Assembly: GCF_949628265.1 (NCBI RefSeq)
Contig: NC_088788.1
Location: 31,110,335 to 31,174,334 of the forward strand
Direction: 5' to 3'
Length of the DNA stretch: 64,000 nt
From: Cloeon dipterum
Taxonomy: Eukaryota; Arthropoda; Insecta; Ephemeroptera; Baetidae
Translations under genes and position numbers: made by a program
In this document: one piece after another, positions 23,947 to 38,485 of the stretch
Position numbering within the stretch: the stretch's first letter is position 1
How the letters are laid out: each line of letters opens with the position of its first letter
The notes under the pieces: generated by a model
Seen by the model: the letters and a program-made list of their open reading frames with translations, nothing else
What the model was told of the DNA's origin: nothing
Databases searched by the model: none

Positions 23947-26944
23947 ATGCGACTGCAGTGGGTACTTTTGACATGCCTGCTGATATCGGTGCCGTTTTTG
24001 GCCGCCGAAAAAGACGAGTTTGCCGAATTCGAAGACTTCGAAGAGGAGTTTGAGACAGGGGCTGCCGCAGCTGCTTCAGAGGAAGACGACGGCGATTCGA
24101 TCGAGGATGTCGAGGTTGAGGTTGAAGACGAAGAAGAAGAAGAGCCTGCCTTAGAGGACATCGAACTCGCGCACGACGAAGAGGAATTTGAAGGATGGGA
24201 TGCCAAGGAACCTGTGGTGGGCAACAACAAAGAGGTTCCTCGCCTTACCATTACCAAAGTGCCAATGCACCTTCGCACCAATTGGGATTCGTATTTCCTG
24301 GAGATGCTTATGCTTGCTGGGTTGGCCGTCTATTTCCTTAACTTTGTGGTCGGAAGGTCGAAAAACCAGAGACTGGCCAACGCCTGGTTTTCGGCTCACA
24401 AAACTCTTTTGGAAGAAAACTTTAGTCTTGTGGGTTAGTATTTTTTATTTTTAAGTATTTTATCCATTCAATTTATCAGTTTAATTTTCACCTAAATCTG
24501 GCATGTATCTAAAGTCACGACAGTTAAAGAACGGAAACAAAATAGAATCGATATTCATGATCTATTTTGGCATCAATGCGGTTTAATAGAGACAACCTGA
24601 AGCCCTATCAATACTCGCATTAAACCTTCTTCCACAATAAGTGTATGAGATTGCGAATAAGCCGGCACCAATCTAGAGACACATCAAGTATAAATAAAAA
24701 TTTATCCGTTTTCAGGTGATGATGGCAGCAAAGATGTTGATCCAAACGCTGGCTTGATTAAAGAGTCTGAAAACGTTTTCACTTTGTGGTGCAGTGGCCG
24801 TTCCTGCTGCGAAGGTATGCTGGTCGAACTCAAACTGCTCAAGAGGCAAGACCTGGTGGCAGTGATCAGCCAAATCGTTCGGCCCATCACCGACCAGATT
24901 CAAATTCGCGTAAACTTGACTGAAATGGACAGTTTTGTCTTTTGCGTCGCTGCAAAGAAGACTGCCCAGCGCCTCGTTAAAGACATGGCCGATATCAGCG
25001 TTTTCTGTCCTGAGAGGAGGGCACTGGAAAAAATGGGAGTGTCTCAGGTCTTCAGCTTGATGAACGAAATCGGCGAGGTGTCTGCTGCGCTCATCGACAG
25101 GCGGATGATTGATGCTCTCAATAAGTACAGTGATTTGATCGACTGCATTCATGTATCTGACCAGTTCACTGGACAAAAACAACCTCAGGAGTGAGTGGAC
25201 AGTTTTATTTTCTCTTATTGTTTATTTTAATATTATTTCCTAAATCAAGTGTGTTGTAAAATTCAAAACACAAACTTGTTTAGCTTTTTTTCTTTGAAAT
25301 TGAAATTTATATTCCAATTTTACCTGTGTGCGAGGGAGGTTGTGGAGTGATACCTAAACCAATTAAGAATGATTTTTTTAGATGATAAAATAGATAATGG
25401 AGAAAAATGCCATTATTGGAGGTGGGTATGTTTGTATGGCCAGGAAGGTAAAAATAAATATTGTGTAAGGATATAAATAACAGACCATTGATTCAATTTA
25501 TTCTGTTATTGATCTCCTTGCATAATTTTTGAATTTTCACTTCCTATTCGACAAGGGAATTTTGCTTCATAAGTATATCATTTTTTCTATTGCATTTAAA
25601 TTTTCCTGGTTGTTAATTCAAATTCAAACTTTATTTATTTTATGGCATAGTCATACATGATGTAACTCTTCTCCAAAATGCAAGCTATCCATTTATAAAT
25701 ACACACAATTCAAGATTACACATTATCCAAATAAATTACTAAAATAAATCTAAGCGGAATTTAAAATTAAATTTGTAGAGAAACTGGAACTGCTACAAAA
25801 CTACCCGAACCTGCCAAGGTGTTGATCTGTACCTTCAACCTGCCAACAAAGCAGAGGACTCCTCAAGAAGCTGCCGATACTGCGCGCCCTCTGATGCAAC
25901 TAGTGTTCTACCTGCTGGAACGCGTGAGGCGCTTTAGGCTGGGCAAGGAAGCCAAGGCCAAAGCCATCAACAACAGGCAGAAGGCTCAAGAAGCTTTCTT
26001 GAAATCTACCCATGCTGCAAGGGCTGAAGCTGCTGCTGCCCGCAGAGAGGAAAAGAGACGCCAGGAGAAAGAGCGTATCATGGCTGTGAGCTAATTTTTT
26101 TTTATATTTTCTCTTAACACTGATGATGTTGCATATTAATATAATTATAATTTGTGTGACACCTTAAAAACTTGTACATATTAGGAATTTAAATAACAAA
26201 TTATTTGATTGAGTTGTCTCTTCAATTGATGACAAGTTGGTACATGAAAATAATTATCAACTGACATGCACAAGACTTCCTGCTGTTAATATTATGAAAT
26301 GAATTCAAAGTTTCCCTGTTAATACCTCCATTATTTATTTATCGCCTATATGGATAACTTAACAGTTTAGACTTAAAAATGTGAGTGGATTTCATAATCA
26401 GCCGATAGTTAAATCTCGCTATTAAATATTTCTTGCTACAGAGTCAGTCCAGTAAATCGCTTTAAATGTGTACACATTATTCTTGTTAAAAAATCAAAAA
26501 TAGTCTTTAGGGCAGAATATTATCTAACACTTAAACTAATTAAGGTTAGAAGAATTTTGGACTTAACAATTGCCAAAAATCCTGATATACAGCCAAATTA
26601 TTGTGCAGTAATTGCTAATAAGCCGCCAATAATGAGTATTCTTAAGCTTCAATTGCTTATGCAATTTTTACCAACACACCATTCTAGAAGTTCAAACCCC
26701 ACGCACTTATTTGCGAATATGCTTGTATGCCATACCACCGATAAAACGTCTAGAAAAAGCACAATTCAATTTATCTGCTTGGCTCTGTCGCTTGACCACT
26801 TACTGAGTGTGGTGGAAATAACTGGTTTTTGTTTTCTAGGAGGATGACCCTGAGAAGCAGCGCCGCTGGGAAGAGAAGGAGAACAAGCGACAGATGAAGA
26901 AAAAGGGTCCCAGGATGAAGCAGTTGAAAGTGAAGGCCATCTGA
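23947..26944 (+). CDS. CCDC47: PAT complex subunit CCDC47
   Basis: There are four exons: 23947-24433, 24716-25190, 25779-26085 and 26840-26944, giving 457 aa with all phases closed. The protein opens with a signal peptide (MRLQWVLLTCLLISVPFLAA), then a highly acidic lumenal stretch to about residue 80. One transmembrane helix follows (about 118-138, EMLMLAGLAVYFLNFVVGRS), then a cytosolic globular domain and a basic coiled-coil tail (ARREEKRRQEKERIMA ... KKKGPRMKQLKVKAI). This is the full CCDC47/calumin layout. By family knowledge, with Asterix it forms the PAT complex that helps insert multi-pass proteins at the ER translocon. It shares an upstream region with URB2. Confidence 0.93.
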
Positions 26945-27957
26945 GTCAGTATATCGACTTTCTCTTGTTTTTCTTTACTCAGTACAGCCATGTAAGTGAG
27001 GGAATTTTTGAATCAATCCAGAAATTGCGTGAGGGAGATCTGAACCTCCAGTATTAAAAGAATAAATAATCCAATTTGGCTTTCATTGTGTAACCAACCT
27101 ATAAATTGCGTCATCAATTTGTTTAGCTAATATTTATCAAATACATATTGGGTAGCAAATTTGATTTTTTATAATTCTTTCACTGTGCCAAAAGCATTAA
27201 GGTAGTAATGATCTTAACTCTGTGTTATTTGGGCAGTTTTTTTAGTTCTTTTAATACATAATTTTCAATTTCATACTCGGCCCTTGCGCTATGTAAACAG
27301 ATATAAAAATATAATTGATTCAACACAACCAAACAAAATAATATAGACAATTTATGGCAGTAACTATTAATACACCAATCATATATAAAATATCCTTTTG
27401 TATATAAAAGTATATCAACCAGACATAAAACCAATCCAAATTCATTCAATGCATTGTAATTAAAAAGGAGGTAATAAATTATTGTGAGATCAGTTTATTT
27501 ATGTGATTTTTATGATATAACATGGTATGTTATATATGACGCTATTGATGTGAAGCACAAATAAACAAGTAGGAATGTTTATAAAATCTAGACCCCATAA
27601 AGGAAAAAATATAAACTAAATGCATTTATTGCATACATAAAATTCTGTCCTCTTTGTATACATAGTGAATGCGGTAATGTCATTTCATTAGTATTTTTTA
27701 CAGTTAGTTGTAAATGTTATAATTCAAATAATTTTGCATATATTATATATATATATAACTAAAGCTTCACTTCACGCGCCTCTGAAATTTGAAACACATA
27801 GAAGAACTACTTGAATCTCTCATTGGAGCAGCCACAGCCATCCACAGCGCCCTCAGCACTGGCGTTTTGTGAAGGAACGAAAAATTATCAATCGTCTTTA
27901 GTCGTCCCCGCTGCTGCCCCAACTCGTGTACGCTTGGTCGAGTAGTTACAGGCTAAA
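26945..27957. other. CCDC47 3'UTR and RCHY1 upstream region
   Basis: This spacer is about 1 kb and very AT-rich. Its first part should be the CCDC47 3'UTR, with AATAAA-type signals near 27062. The last 200 bp become GC-richer and should hold the RCHY1 promoter and 5'UTR. No other gene is visible. Confidence 0.5.
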
Positions 27958-30900
27958 ATGTCGGAGAAGGTAGCAATATCAAGTATTTCAAGTAATAAGG
28001 CTGGTTGTCCGCACTACAAAAGGAGATCCAAATTTGTGGTGAGTAATTTGCCAAATTCAATCAATACAGTTACGTATTGGATTCGCCATTTGGGCCGACT
28101 GGAGCGTGTTGGGCTCCCACGGACCGCTGAAAATTTTGCTCGAACCAGCTTGGTGTCGCATACATAGAATGGAGATAAGAGAGCATCATCTTGGTTTTCA
28201 ATGTTTAACACTGCTGAGTTAGTGTTATGTTCGATAAATTTTTGCATCGGGATCAGAGATAAAAAAAAGTTATTGAACTGAAAATTTTATCAACATAAAA
28301 ATCCTCTGTACGCTGAAATTCATCCACCTTAAACCAAGTACATATTATGATACATCTATTATTGCATATTTGCTCGTGTGCATCATCCACTGTGCCCTGA
28401 TGTCTGCGGTCAGTCAGATTCAGCGTTATACGATTTGCTTTCTCTTTTTGTTGTTGTTCCACTTCTCTTCCTGCACTAAATTCGTGTCTGGTGAGATGAG
28501 ACTGGTGCCTAAAGATCGAGGTTGAAAAAATGCTCAATGCATAAACGCGCACGTTCTTTATTCGAGTGGGAATTGATAGACGCCAAACCCATAAAAGGAA
28601 TGCTCAAACCTGAGCAAGAACACTCCTAGTTGGACCTTGACTGACCGAGTCCTTGTACAATCAATGATTTATTCATAATGGATATATGTACATAAGATTA
28701 CATTTTTTGGTGTGCGCCAAACTGAACTGCGGCCAATATACTATGCCATTTATACCTGAATTCATGATAATTTTTTAAATTTTCAGACTCCGTGCTGTGG
28801 TAAGGTGTACACATGTCGTTTTTGCCACGACGAAAATGAAACCCATCCAGTGAACCGTAAAGACGTGACAGAATTGGTCTGCACAAACTGCAACACACGT
28901 CAGCCTGTACAAGCTGAATGCACGAGGTGCTCACTCCGATTTGGAAAGGTGATACTACATATTATTAATCATATCGTTAGACATTCCATTGAAGACTAAA
29001 TACTCATTTTAAGATCGATATCGTTTTAACTTTCATAATATATGAAAAATGATTTATAACGCTTATCAACAAAAACAAGCTAATTGGATGGTAACTTACA
29101 GTACACTTGCTTGGAGTGCAAGTTGTTTGATGACGAGGACAAAAACCAGTACCATTGTGAAGGCTGTGGGATTTGTCGAATCGGAGGGCGTGACAGATTT
29201 TTCCATTGCGAACGCTGCAACATGTGCCTTCCCAACAAGCTGAAGAATAGGCACAAAGTGAGGATGGTTTTATTTTTTGAGCCGTGCAAATTTTTCTTAT
29301 CATTCAAATTGTTATGACTCTGCATAGTGCGTGGAGAACGTGTCTCGGGCCAATTGCCCAGTGTGTCTTGAAGACATCCACACCTCAAGAATTCCGTGTC
29401 ACATCCCCGAGTGTGGACATTTGGTGCACAGGACATGCTTTGAAGATCTGCTCCACTCGGGATACTATGCTTGTCCCACCTGTCAGCAATCCATGCTTGA
29501 CATGACGCAGGTGTGTTACAAAGAGCTAACATTTGGTGTCAATTTAAAATAGTATGTGTGCCAGAAGAGATATTTGAGCAGGTGACTAAAATTTATTAAG
29601 ATGCTCTATGGATGTGTGCTGATTTGGGACAGAGTTGCCCTGTCAGCCCATAATAAACTTAATTTTGAAATTAAAACAATAGTATTACCAACTCAATGGA
29701 AATATTATATTCCTCATTTATATTACATAATGTCTCATAAAGGCCCATGAGTAAGTAAAGGTATAAAAAAACTTGTAAGAAATTTAATTTTACAGTACTT
29801 CTTTAACACAAGCAACCACTTAAAATTGTTCTTATTGGAAAAATACCGTTGCCGTCTGAACAGCTAGATCAATGAACTGGCTTAAAACCCTTAAAAAATA
29901 ATGTCCTTAAATAAAATTTTAAAATAAATTTTAAACATGTCAATTATGTACGAGTTTCACCAGATTTAAATGTTTCAGTTGTCTTAAAATTAGTTAACCA
30001 TAAATTTGCTAATCATCTGTAGATCTTGATAATTATAATATAAGGTGCAAAAGATCGTAGTTTGCATGATTTTAACTTTTGATCAACTTCTCACAAAGCA
30101 ATCCGTTATATTCTACCATATTTTTTTATCACTTCCCACCACCCTTTTTGGTCAAGCTCAGATTTTTTACTCTTAATACTTAGCTGGCAAAAAAAAAAAA
30201 TGACAAAACTAGTTGAAACATTGCATTTTTATTTTCAGCTTTGGGACTACTTGGACCATGAGGTTGAAATGACACCCATGCCAAATGACTACAAAGCTTG
30301 CATGGTGGGGATATTATGTAAAGACTGTCACAAGGTAAGGCGTTTAGTTGATTGTGATAATAATGCAAGTTGCTCATTCTGTTGCGATTTATCCAGGAGA
30401 GTAAAGTTAAATTCCACGTTGTTGGACTGAAGTGCTTACATTGTGGGTCTTACAACACATGCAGAACCAAGGAGCCCACACCAGCAGGAGGTATTGAAGT
30501 TAAAACTTGCTCTTTCAATTTGGTGACTTTAAATCTCCCCACTTAATACATTTTTACCATTAGTATCTATTATTATTTAGAGGTTACAAAATTTTATGAT
30601 CTACAATTTTTGTACTAAAATATGATGAATGAACCTGGTTCATTAGGTTCTTTAGTGGAACCAAAATTCGCAACATTCTTGATTAAAATTTTCCTATGAT
30701 TTTAATAATTCCCCTCTGCTTTGGGGGTTAAAAATTCTTTAGAATTAAGCCTACTTAACATGTTTTTCTAAGTATCGAGAAAAAATTTTGACAGAAAAAG
30801 TGTGTCAAGAATTACTTTCTAACGTCTGAGCAATGCTTAGGAAATTCGGAAAAAACCCACAATTTCGATAATTTTAAATAACCTTCTCTGATTGCTATGT

Positions 30901-31020
30901 GTTCTAGAAGAGATCCCGTCAGTTGACAATAATGGAGCCAGCGTTTCTCATCTCGAACCTGCTGTGCCAATAGTTGAGGTTGCAATGGATGAGCAGCAGC
31001 CAGATGCTTCTGCCGATTAG
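27958..31020 (+). CDS. RCHY1: RING finger and CHY zinc finger E3 ubiquitin ligase (PIRH2-like)
   Basis: There are seven exons: 27958-28038, 28787-28948, 29102-29257, 29328-29510, 30239-30334, 30397-30490 and 30908-31020, giving 294 aa with all phases closed. In order the protein has a CHY zinc finger (CPHYKRR ... CCGKVYTCRFCHDENETH), a CTCHY finger (CEGCGICRIGGRDRFFHC), a RING domain (CPVCLEDI ... CGHLVHRTCFEDLL ... CPTC), then a C-terminal zinc ribbon (CKDCHK ... CLHCGSYNTC) and an acidic tail. All zinc ligands look intact. By family knowledge RCHY1 is a cytosolic and nuclear E3 ligase whose targets include p53 and p27. The length is close to the usual 260 or so residues plus an insect tail. 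Intron 1 is about 750 bp. Confidence 0.95.
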
Positions 31021-34000
31021 TAATCTTTCTCGTGTAAATCAAAAGCTTTCATGGATCAATCGTGAATCCTCAACAAGATCCTATTTAACTCAATTTAAGC
31101 CTTTGCCGCCGAAGGAGTGTTGTGGTCTGTTAATTTGTTAGGATTAAGTTTATTTTCATTCTGTCACAAAGTAACGCAACAGACGAGGTTAAGGGCAGTG
31201 TGTATGCGATGCATTTCATTATGCTATATTCTCTTGCTGTCCTCTTAGCCAGGCTGGTGTTTTGTTTTCGATTGGGCTTTTCATTTTTACCATGCATCCG
31301 AAGCGTTCGTTTATTCCCGTTGGTATGAATGTTGATTTGTGATTGAGCTTTCTTTTGAAAGTGATTATTTTGTCTAAATTTTCCCCCCTTGAGAGCAGCT
31401 TGAGCATTTTCTAAGTTGAGACCTCAGGAATACTCGTTAGTGAAATTTATTTTGTCATTTGCCTTAATGTGGGATTTTCCAATACAAATGACACAAAAAG
31501 TAGATAATTAAAGTGATTTAAGTAGTATTGAGTGTCTCAAGATTCTGCTTTTCTTGAGAATTTGTAATATCTGATTGTATTCCAATAGGTGACCATGTAA
31601 ATATATCGTGTTATTCCATAAATAATGATCAAATTTGGTCCAAATATCCAGTTGAAAATTACACTACAACCTAACTTGTTGACACCCTAGCTTCATGATT
31701 GCAAGTGGAAAATAATATTTTAAATTTTAACTAAGTTTCTCATTACTATCTTAAATCATAGTGATTAATTGCACTTCTTAGCAAGTATGTAACTAATATT
31801 TTTAAAATGCTTAGTTTTGCAAGAAGTGATGTATGAATTTCTCATTTATATATAAATATAGGAAAATAAAGTTATGCCTGTACTACTTGTAACATATTAT
31901 TTGCTCATGCATGTAAAAGTGAATAAAACAAGTTGAGTGAAAATGTCAAATTTGGTTGTAATAATTTGCCGTATTCGCCTATGCTTGCATCAGCATGTTA
32001 GATAATTTTACGGATACACAATCGTGAAAAATTTGATCCAACGAACGGAGATATTTACAATTTTATTAATACCATAGAAAAAATGATTCTTCATTATTTG
32101 GCTTAAGTACTCTACTGAAAGCAGAAAATAAAGGATTATATTATGAAAAAGCAAAAATGGAAATAAATATTGATGCAATTTTTGTGTATAGTGTGGAGCA
32201 TAAGTATAAGTTAAGTAAGGATTTTTCAAGTGAAAATTGACAAGTTAACCTTCTGATTTAATTATTTATAAGCATTAAAATAACGGTATTATATTACATA
32301 AAATAATTATTTTTGCCTGCAGCAGAAATTGTTCGCTTTGATTAGTGTCCTTCAAGGACTCTAACTTTGATGTGTCTATTCTACTGTGACTTAAAAGCTG
32401 CAAGGCCCAAGAGGCAAGAGGACAATTCGTTTGAGTTGCCCCAACATGCGTCATTAAGTCTTTACTCTCCTTACACTCTCCAAGCGTTCAGCGCATGTGC
32501 GCCACGCGAGCGGTATCACCTGTTCCGTTTGTGTTGGCTTTTTTGTCTCTCTTCCTTGTTCTCATTAGACAGCGAAAGCAAGAAGTAGTGGTCTACACAA
32601 TCACAAACCGACGATAACAAGCAGCTAATCACAAACACCGGATCATAACACAGAAGTTTTCATGTTTTTTACCATGTCGACATTGACGAAAGTCCGTATC
32701 AGATCCATCATAATTAAATGACGCCTTCGCCTCTGAATTCACTCAGCTTTTGTCAAAACGGTAAATTATGTTATACGTAACAACACGAACAACACTCACA
32801 CTCACAACTCACAACACATAATACCTTTACATTTTTTTACAGTATTAACAAAACATGATAACTATATTATTTATTTAATTGTGTGTATTAAAAATAAAAT
32901 TTAAGAAGTTTACGAGTTTTACAAATGGTTGTCATTTTTAGAAGTTCGATTTATTTATTTTTAAAAGGCTGCGCTCTGTTATTATAATATTATAATGCAC
33001 TAGTGCACACACTTACAGGCGCAGAACCGTCTTTCTATCGGACACTATAATCAAACGCCAGAACTTGTCAAGTTACAAAATAATATGACGTGCAATCTGA
33101 AAGGTTGTTGATCATTTTTCTAGATACTTTTCCATTATTATTCCATTAATTGACAAATTTTCCTTAATAAATAACAAAGCCTATTTTCTCAAAACGTCTA
33201 AATACATAACTAACCGAAAAATGTTTTTGCTCTTAAACTGAATCAAATACATAATATCGCAAAATGCTCTCTAATACAATATAAAGCTCAAGCGGCTCAA
33301 GCTGTGCAAACAGATATAATTAATATTGTCAATCCTCCTCACACTAGTTCAAACCTGAATGGAATCATACAGATCTCACTGTCGTAGATGGGATATTAAT
33401 TTACGCGATTTTTAAAAATATCTCCTGAAATGTAACTATCAAATTATTATTATTTCGTCAGTAAACGCGATTAAACAAACCTAAAATCAGCTTAATGGTG
33501 TTTTTTGAGTTTCAATTCGCACAGCCTAAAACACGAGACTGCTTTTGGTTATATTATGTGGTCTTGCCTTGGTCTCTTCTGAAATTGCGTACTTAAGAAA
33601 AACAGTCATAATTATTACAGTTTGGTAAGAAATCATCGAAGTATTAAAATTTTACTGATACTCACCTTTATAATATGCTTCTCGTCATCGTTATTCAAAT
33701 GATTTTGCCAGAAACAGATGAAGTTAGTTTCAATTTTTTGATCAAATCATTTTCTCAACTGCAATGAATGCAATATTATCCTTTCCGGACTTTCATAAAT
33801 GGCTCGTCTGATTGTGAGAGATTCCAATTCAAAAAATAATTTCTGTACACTTACAGCTGGCTGCATTAAAATATACTTAAGGGTTTTTCGAGACAACTCT
33901 ATTAGGAGCTATTTTAAAGCCTTCAATATCAATATAAGTTCTCTAAACTCGCTCTGTTACATTAACGTGTTCATCAAAATAACATGAACTTTGTTAGTTC

Positions 34001-34057
34001 CATTACAAAAATCATCTAAATTTCAGATAGCGACCAACAGCGCCTATAAAAAATACA
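31021..34057. other. Gene-poor AT-rich stretch
   Basis: About 3 kb without a convincing coding exon on either strand. The left part is probably RCHY1 3'UTR, with AATAAA-type signals at about 31865 and 31922. The right part probably holds the 5'UTR and upstream introns of SLC38A10, since a pyrimidine-rich acceptor (TTTCAG) lies at 34021-34026 just before its ATG. A GC-richer patch near 32400-32600 could be promoter sequence. The open frames here are short and unlike any family I know. Confidence 0.4.
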
Positions 34058-37000
34058 ATGGGTTCAGCCATGGGCCACGTGATGACTTTGGCCAACAGCA
34101 TCATCGGAGTGAGCATTCTGGCTATGCCGTTTTGCTTCAAACAAGTAAATTTCTCCACCCATTTTTCCTACATATAGTTAATAAAAACTCCAATTTTAGT
34201 GCGGCATTATTCTCTCTGTATTGCTGTTATTATTCAGCAATATAATCACTCGGTGCTGCTGCCACTTCCTGATCAAGTCTGCTCATCTAGCCAGGCGAAG
34301 GAACTACGAATTCCTTGGTAGGACCTCTAGTTAACTGGCTTGTTATTACTGAAAATTTCGCTCAGCTTTTCATACATTTGGACCCACTGGCAAATTGGTT
34401 GTCGAGTTGAGCATCATCGGTTTCCTGCTGGGAACCTGCATTGCTTTTTTTGTGGTGATTGGAGACCTTGGCCCAGACATTTTGGCAAAGGCCTTCAATA
34501 TTGATAACTCGCCAACATTAAGACCCAGCGTTTTGGTTGGTAATGAAAATAATTCTTCACTGCTATGTCCATTATTTGATTGAGTTTTCTACAGTTTTAG
34601 CAATATGTGTTATTCTCCCACTTGGTCTCTTGAGGAACGTTGACAGTTTGAGTGTCATATGCACAGCGAGCATTTTGTTTTACTTGTGTCTCGTCCTGAA
34701 GGTAAAATGTAGCTACTGGCTGGCTAAATTTTAAAACAGTTTTCGTGAGCTCAGGTTATAAGCGAGGCAATGCCCCACTTGCTTGCTGCTGACTGGTTGG
34801 ACCATGTGAATCTGTGGAGGCCAGCTGGAATCCTTCAGTGCATCCCCATTTTCTCTATGGCCCTGTCCTGCCAAACGTACGAATATTCTGCCAATGCTTG
34901 GCTGTCAGGAAAACTCTAATGATTTGACGTGTTAGTTTTTGGCAAAGCATCCTTTCCTGATTCAAACCACGTTCAATGGAGGATTTCTTTTTTGATTTGA
35001 CGATTGTTGATTCGAAGAAAATGGTCAAAAATTCAACATTGATTTTAAGACAATTTTAAGTCAATACGGCTGAAATTTGGCTAGTTGTGTAGACACCAAC
35101 CAATGAGAAATTTAATATCAATCAGTCGGTGATTATTGACGTTCCAAAATTTATCCGGATTTTTAAGGTTTTATTGATTAACAATAGAGCAGAAAATCAG
35201 ATTTTGAAAGCTGTGATGAATTATCCAATTTTTTGTCAAAACTTTTCTTGAATTAATTTTTATTTCCTGCATAAGTGTAGGTCTATTCAAAATGTAAAAT
35301 TTTAATAAATCATTTTTGAATATTTTTCTTTGTGACCTGGAAATCTGCTCAAAAAGTTTGGAAACGTTATCTCTGATTGATAATGAGCCATTTAAAAATA
35401 TTTCAGTAAATGTCTTAAATCTAGGGAATTTTCCAGTTATAGAAAAATCTCCAATCGATTTTTCTTGTCAAGTAGAGTCCACCTCTAAAATATTACCACG
35501 ATTGAATATAAACTGGCCACACAGTTCCATTTTTAATGATGTCCTAACTTTAAATACCATACGGTTTTATCTTCAAAGCTTTATAACTCACAAACTCGAT
35601 TGAGTTATATCTCTTAACTCTGTGGTTAATACACAAGTTCAATAGTTTCGCCTAGTACTAAAATGTCAAATCCTAAGAGCTAAGAGTTTCCTTGTGGATT
35701 CCTTTTTTTCAAAAACAAATTTTCTAAGTGCTACTTGAATTTATTACAATTAAGTAATTAAACACAATCTCTTTCTTTGGCAGGCAAGTGTTTGAAATAT
35801 ATGATTCTCTTCCTGACGCAAGTCCCTTACGAATGAACGAAATTGTTCGAGCCGCAGTAAATATGTGCACAGGAGTATACATTTGCGTTGGATTTTTTGG
35901 TTACGTGGCCTTTTGCACTGCAAGCTTCACTGGTTTGTCTGAATTTTAATGAAATGCTCAGGGCAATCTAACATTTTGAACAGGAAACGTGATGCTGAGT
36001 TTTTCTCCATCTATGGTTACTGACGTGATGAAACTTGGCTTTGTCTTGTCACTTGCTGTCAGCTTCCCTTTGGTCATCTTCCCCTGCAGAGCCAGCCTAT
36101 ATTCGCTTCTCTTCAAAAGGGTACGTTTTAATGTAATAACCGCATTCCAAATTTAAGGTTGATATAGCCTATAACAGAGAACGCCTTGCCAGTTGGGTCT
36201 GGCGATTCCGTGGAACTTGTAAACCATGTAATGCTCTACTTTTTTGGAAGAAAAAAATAACTCTTCTTTCTTCTACCTATTACAGACAGGTTTAACAAAC
36301 ATTCTAATTGCAGGCTTCCTCGTGGCATCCAGAGGTTGTCAGTGGTCCAACGCATATCCCTGAAGCCCGCTTCAAATGCATCACGCTATTCTTGGTGACA
36401 GTGTCCCTTATGGTAGGGCTGCTCTTGCCAAATATCGAGCTTGTGCTTGGATTAGTAGGATCCACTATCGGCACCATCATCTGCCTTTTGCTGCCAGCAC
36501 TCATGTTTACCAGATTGGCACAAAGATACTCCAGCGAAAGACTTTTGGCCCAGGTATTTTCTAGTTTTCTGTTCAGGCAGAGACTTGAATTTCGCGTTTA
36601 AATTCTACTTTTTATCAGCAGCAAGTAATAACTTTACTGAATGGAAAATACAGGAAAAAAATAATTTTTTTTAGAGTCTACAAGTTTCAGATTGTAAAAT
36701 TTTGAATCATTATAATATGCTTTTGCTGAAATTTTTAAAGAATCAAAAAATAATACTCTATACCAGAATTAACTTCTTTAGGTTATCTTCTTCATTGCTG
36801 CTGGCATTTTGATCCTGAGCACATACGCCAATTTGTATGCAGCTGACAAAGCTACGGCTGGTGAGATGAGTGCTGTGGTCAGCTTCAAGCCACCAGAACT
36901 GAAGAAGGCAATGCCGCCCATCGAGTTAACAAACATCAATCAACCGCAAAGTATCAATTTTTATCATTTTTAACACGCGTTTTCTAATCTCAGCTAAAAG

Positions 37001-38485
37001 TTGTTCTTGGGAAAGGTGTGATTGGTGACTTCAAAGAACCGGCAAAAAGTAGCGTGGAAATTATTAAGCAAGATTTGGACTCAAAGTTGAACAAGAAGCC
37101 TGAAGTTGTAATAAAGCGTAAGAAAACGAGATAGGAAAAAAACGCTATTAAATTTCCCATTTCCCTGATTTCAGCTGATGATAGCATACGAGTAGAGCCA
37201 CCGATCCCACAGGAGCCCAAAGAGCCTATAGAGCAGGTGCCAAAAAAAGTTGAGGAGCCTGAAAAGAACCAGCAGCCTGCTCTGGATGCAGACAAAGCTG
37301 ACAACTTAAAACCTAATGCAGTCGTTGTTGAGCCTCCTGAAGTGAAGAAAGTTGATCTTCCAGCATCTTCAATACAGGCACAAGTCGGAAATGAGCTGAA
37401 AGTATCAAGCATTGATGAAAAGAAGCCTGCTGAGGCTAAATCATCCATTGCTCCAGATGTCAAGGCAATCGAGAAGCCGCACGAACAAGTAAGAAATCAA
37501 TTAATAATGTTCCAGTTTTTATATATTGCATTCAATTTACCAGGTTGCAGTGGAGGCCATAATGAAAGACGAGAAGGAGCGAGCTGAAGAAGAGCCCAAG
37601 CATGCGGATGCTGCAGCAGAGGCAAAATTGCTTGAAAAGCTAGCTGAGCATGAGCAGAAGCAGAAAAAATTGCTTGAAGAGCAGCAGCAGATAAGAAAGG
37701 AAATGGAGGAGCACAAGAAGGATTCTGCTGATGTAGGGATAGTTCGCTTAAGTTAGGAGCTTTTTTTAATGACTTTCTTTAGCTTGTTAAACCGGAGCCA
37801 ACAAAAGGAGCTGAGCAAGTCAAAGTACAAGCAATTAATGCGGTTGATTCAAAAGCACCTGTTGAAAACGCACCTAAAGTCGAATTGAAAGGCGAGGAAA
37901 AGCGTACAGCAGATGCCATCCCTGTGGATTCTCAACAGAGTGCTGAGGACAAGCACAAAATAGGCCAGTTGGTAGACGGTCTACAGAAATTGACAAATGA
38001 ATTGAAAGGTATCATCTTTTAAAACCACTCCATTGTTTTTTGGCTAATATTCATTTATGTTAGAATCTATCGCTGAGATCAAGAAGCAAAAGGATGATGT
38101 GGTGCAGAACAAGGCCAAAGCTAAACCGTTAGGTGCGCTGCTGCAAGCCAAGAAATTGACACCAGTTGTGAAAGGTGCAGAAAATGAAGTATTGAAGAAT
38201 AGGATAAAGCGAGAAGCAGAGGCGGAAATGAGCGCAGCTTCCAACTCTGTACCTGCACCATCAATTACAGGGTTGAAGTCAGACAAAACTAGCCCACCTG
38301 TCATCAAGGATGATTCCACGAATTCCAATCATTCCTCAGTAGAACTGAAGTTGCCTCAGCAACTGACTGTGAGCGAAGTGAAATTGGACGCTGCTCACAA
38401 TCAGATAAACAGTGACGCGATATCATTATTTGATGTTAAACCTATCACTCGAGACCTCAAAACTGTTGAGGAAGAATTGGAGTGA
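34058..38485 (+). CDS. SLC38A10: SLC38A10-like sodium-coupled amino acid transporter
   Basis: There are fifteen exons: 34058-34144, 34200-34317, 34366-34539, 34595-34701, 34755-34876, 35784-35932, 35984-36120, 36168-36227, 36314-36553, 36782-36950, 37001-37117, 37175-37488, 37544-37732, 37783-38008 and 38064-38485, giving 876 aa. The first 370 or so residues are a multi-pass amino-acid/auxin-permease fold starting with the family motif NSIIGVSILAMPFCFKQ, with later helices such as GFLLGTCIAFFVVIGDLGP and SLMVGLLLPNIELVLGLVG. The remaining 500 or so residues form a long Glu/Lys/Pro-rich cytosolic tail with coiled-coil character (EHEQKQKKLLEEQQQIRKEM). A large tail is characteristic of SLC38A10 within the SLC38 family, which transports neutral amino acids. 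The acceptor before 37001 was chosen by phase and is the weakest junction. Confidence 0.88.

Noticed and set aside
29331-29552. RCHY1 RING exon read on to LTFGVNLK and a stop
   Set aside because: The donor at 29510 (ACGCAG|GTGTGT) and the following in-phase exons give the complete RCHY1 protein, so the extension is intronic.
35316-35603. 95-aa plus-strand frame inside an SLC38A10 intron
   Set aside because: The flanking exons join in phase without it, and its composition is typical of AT-rich intron.
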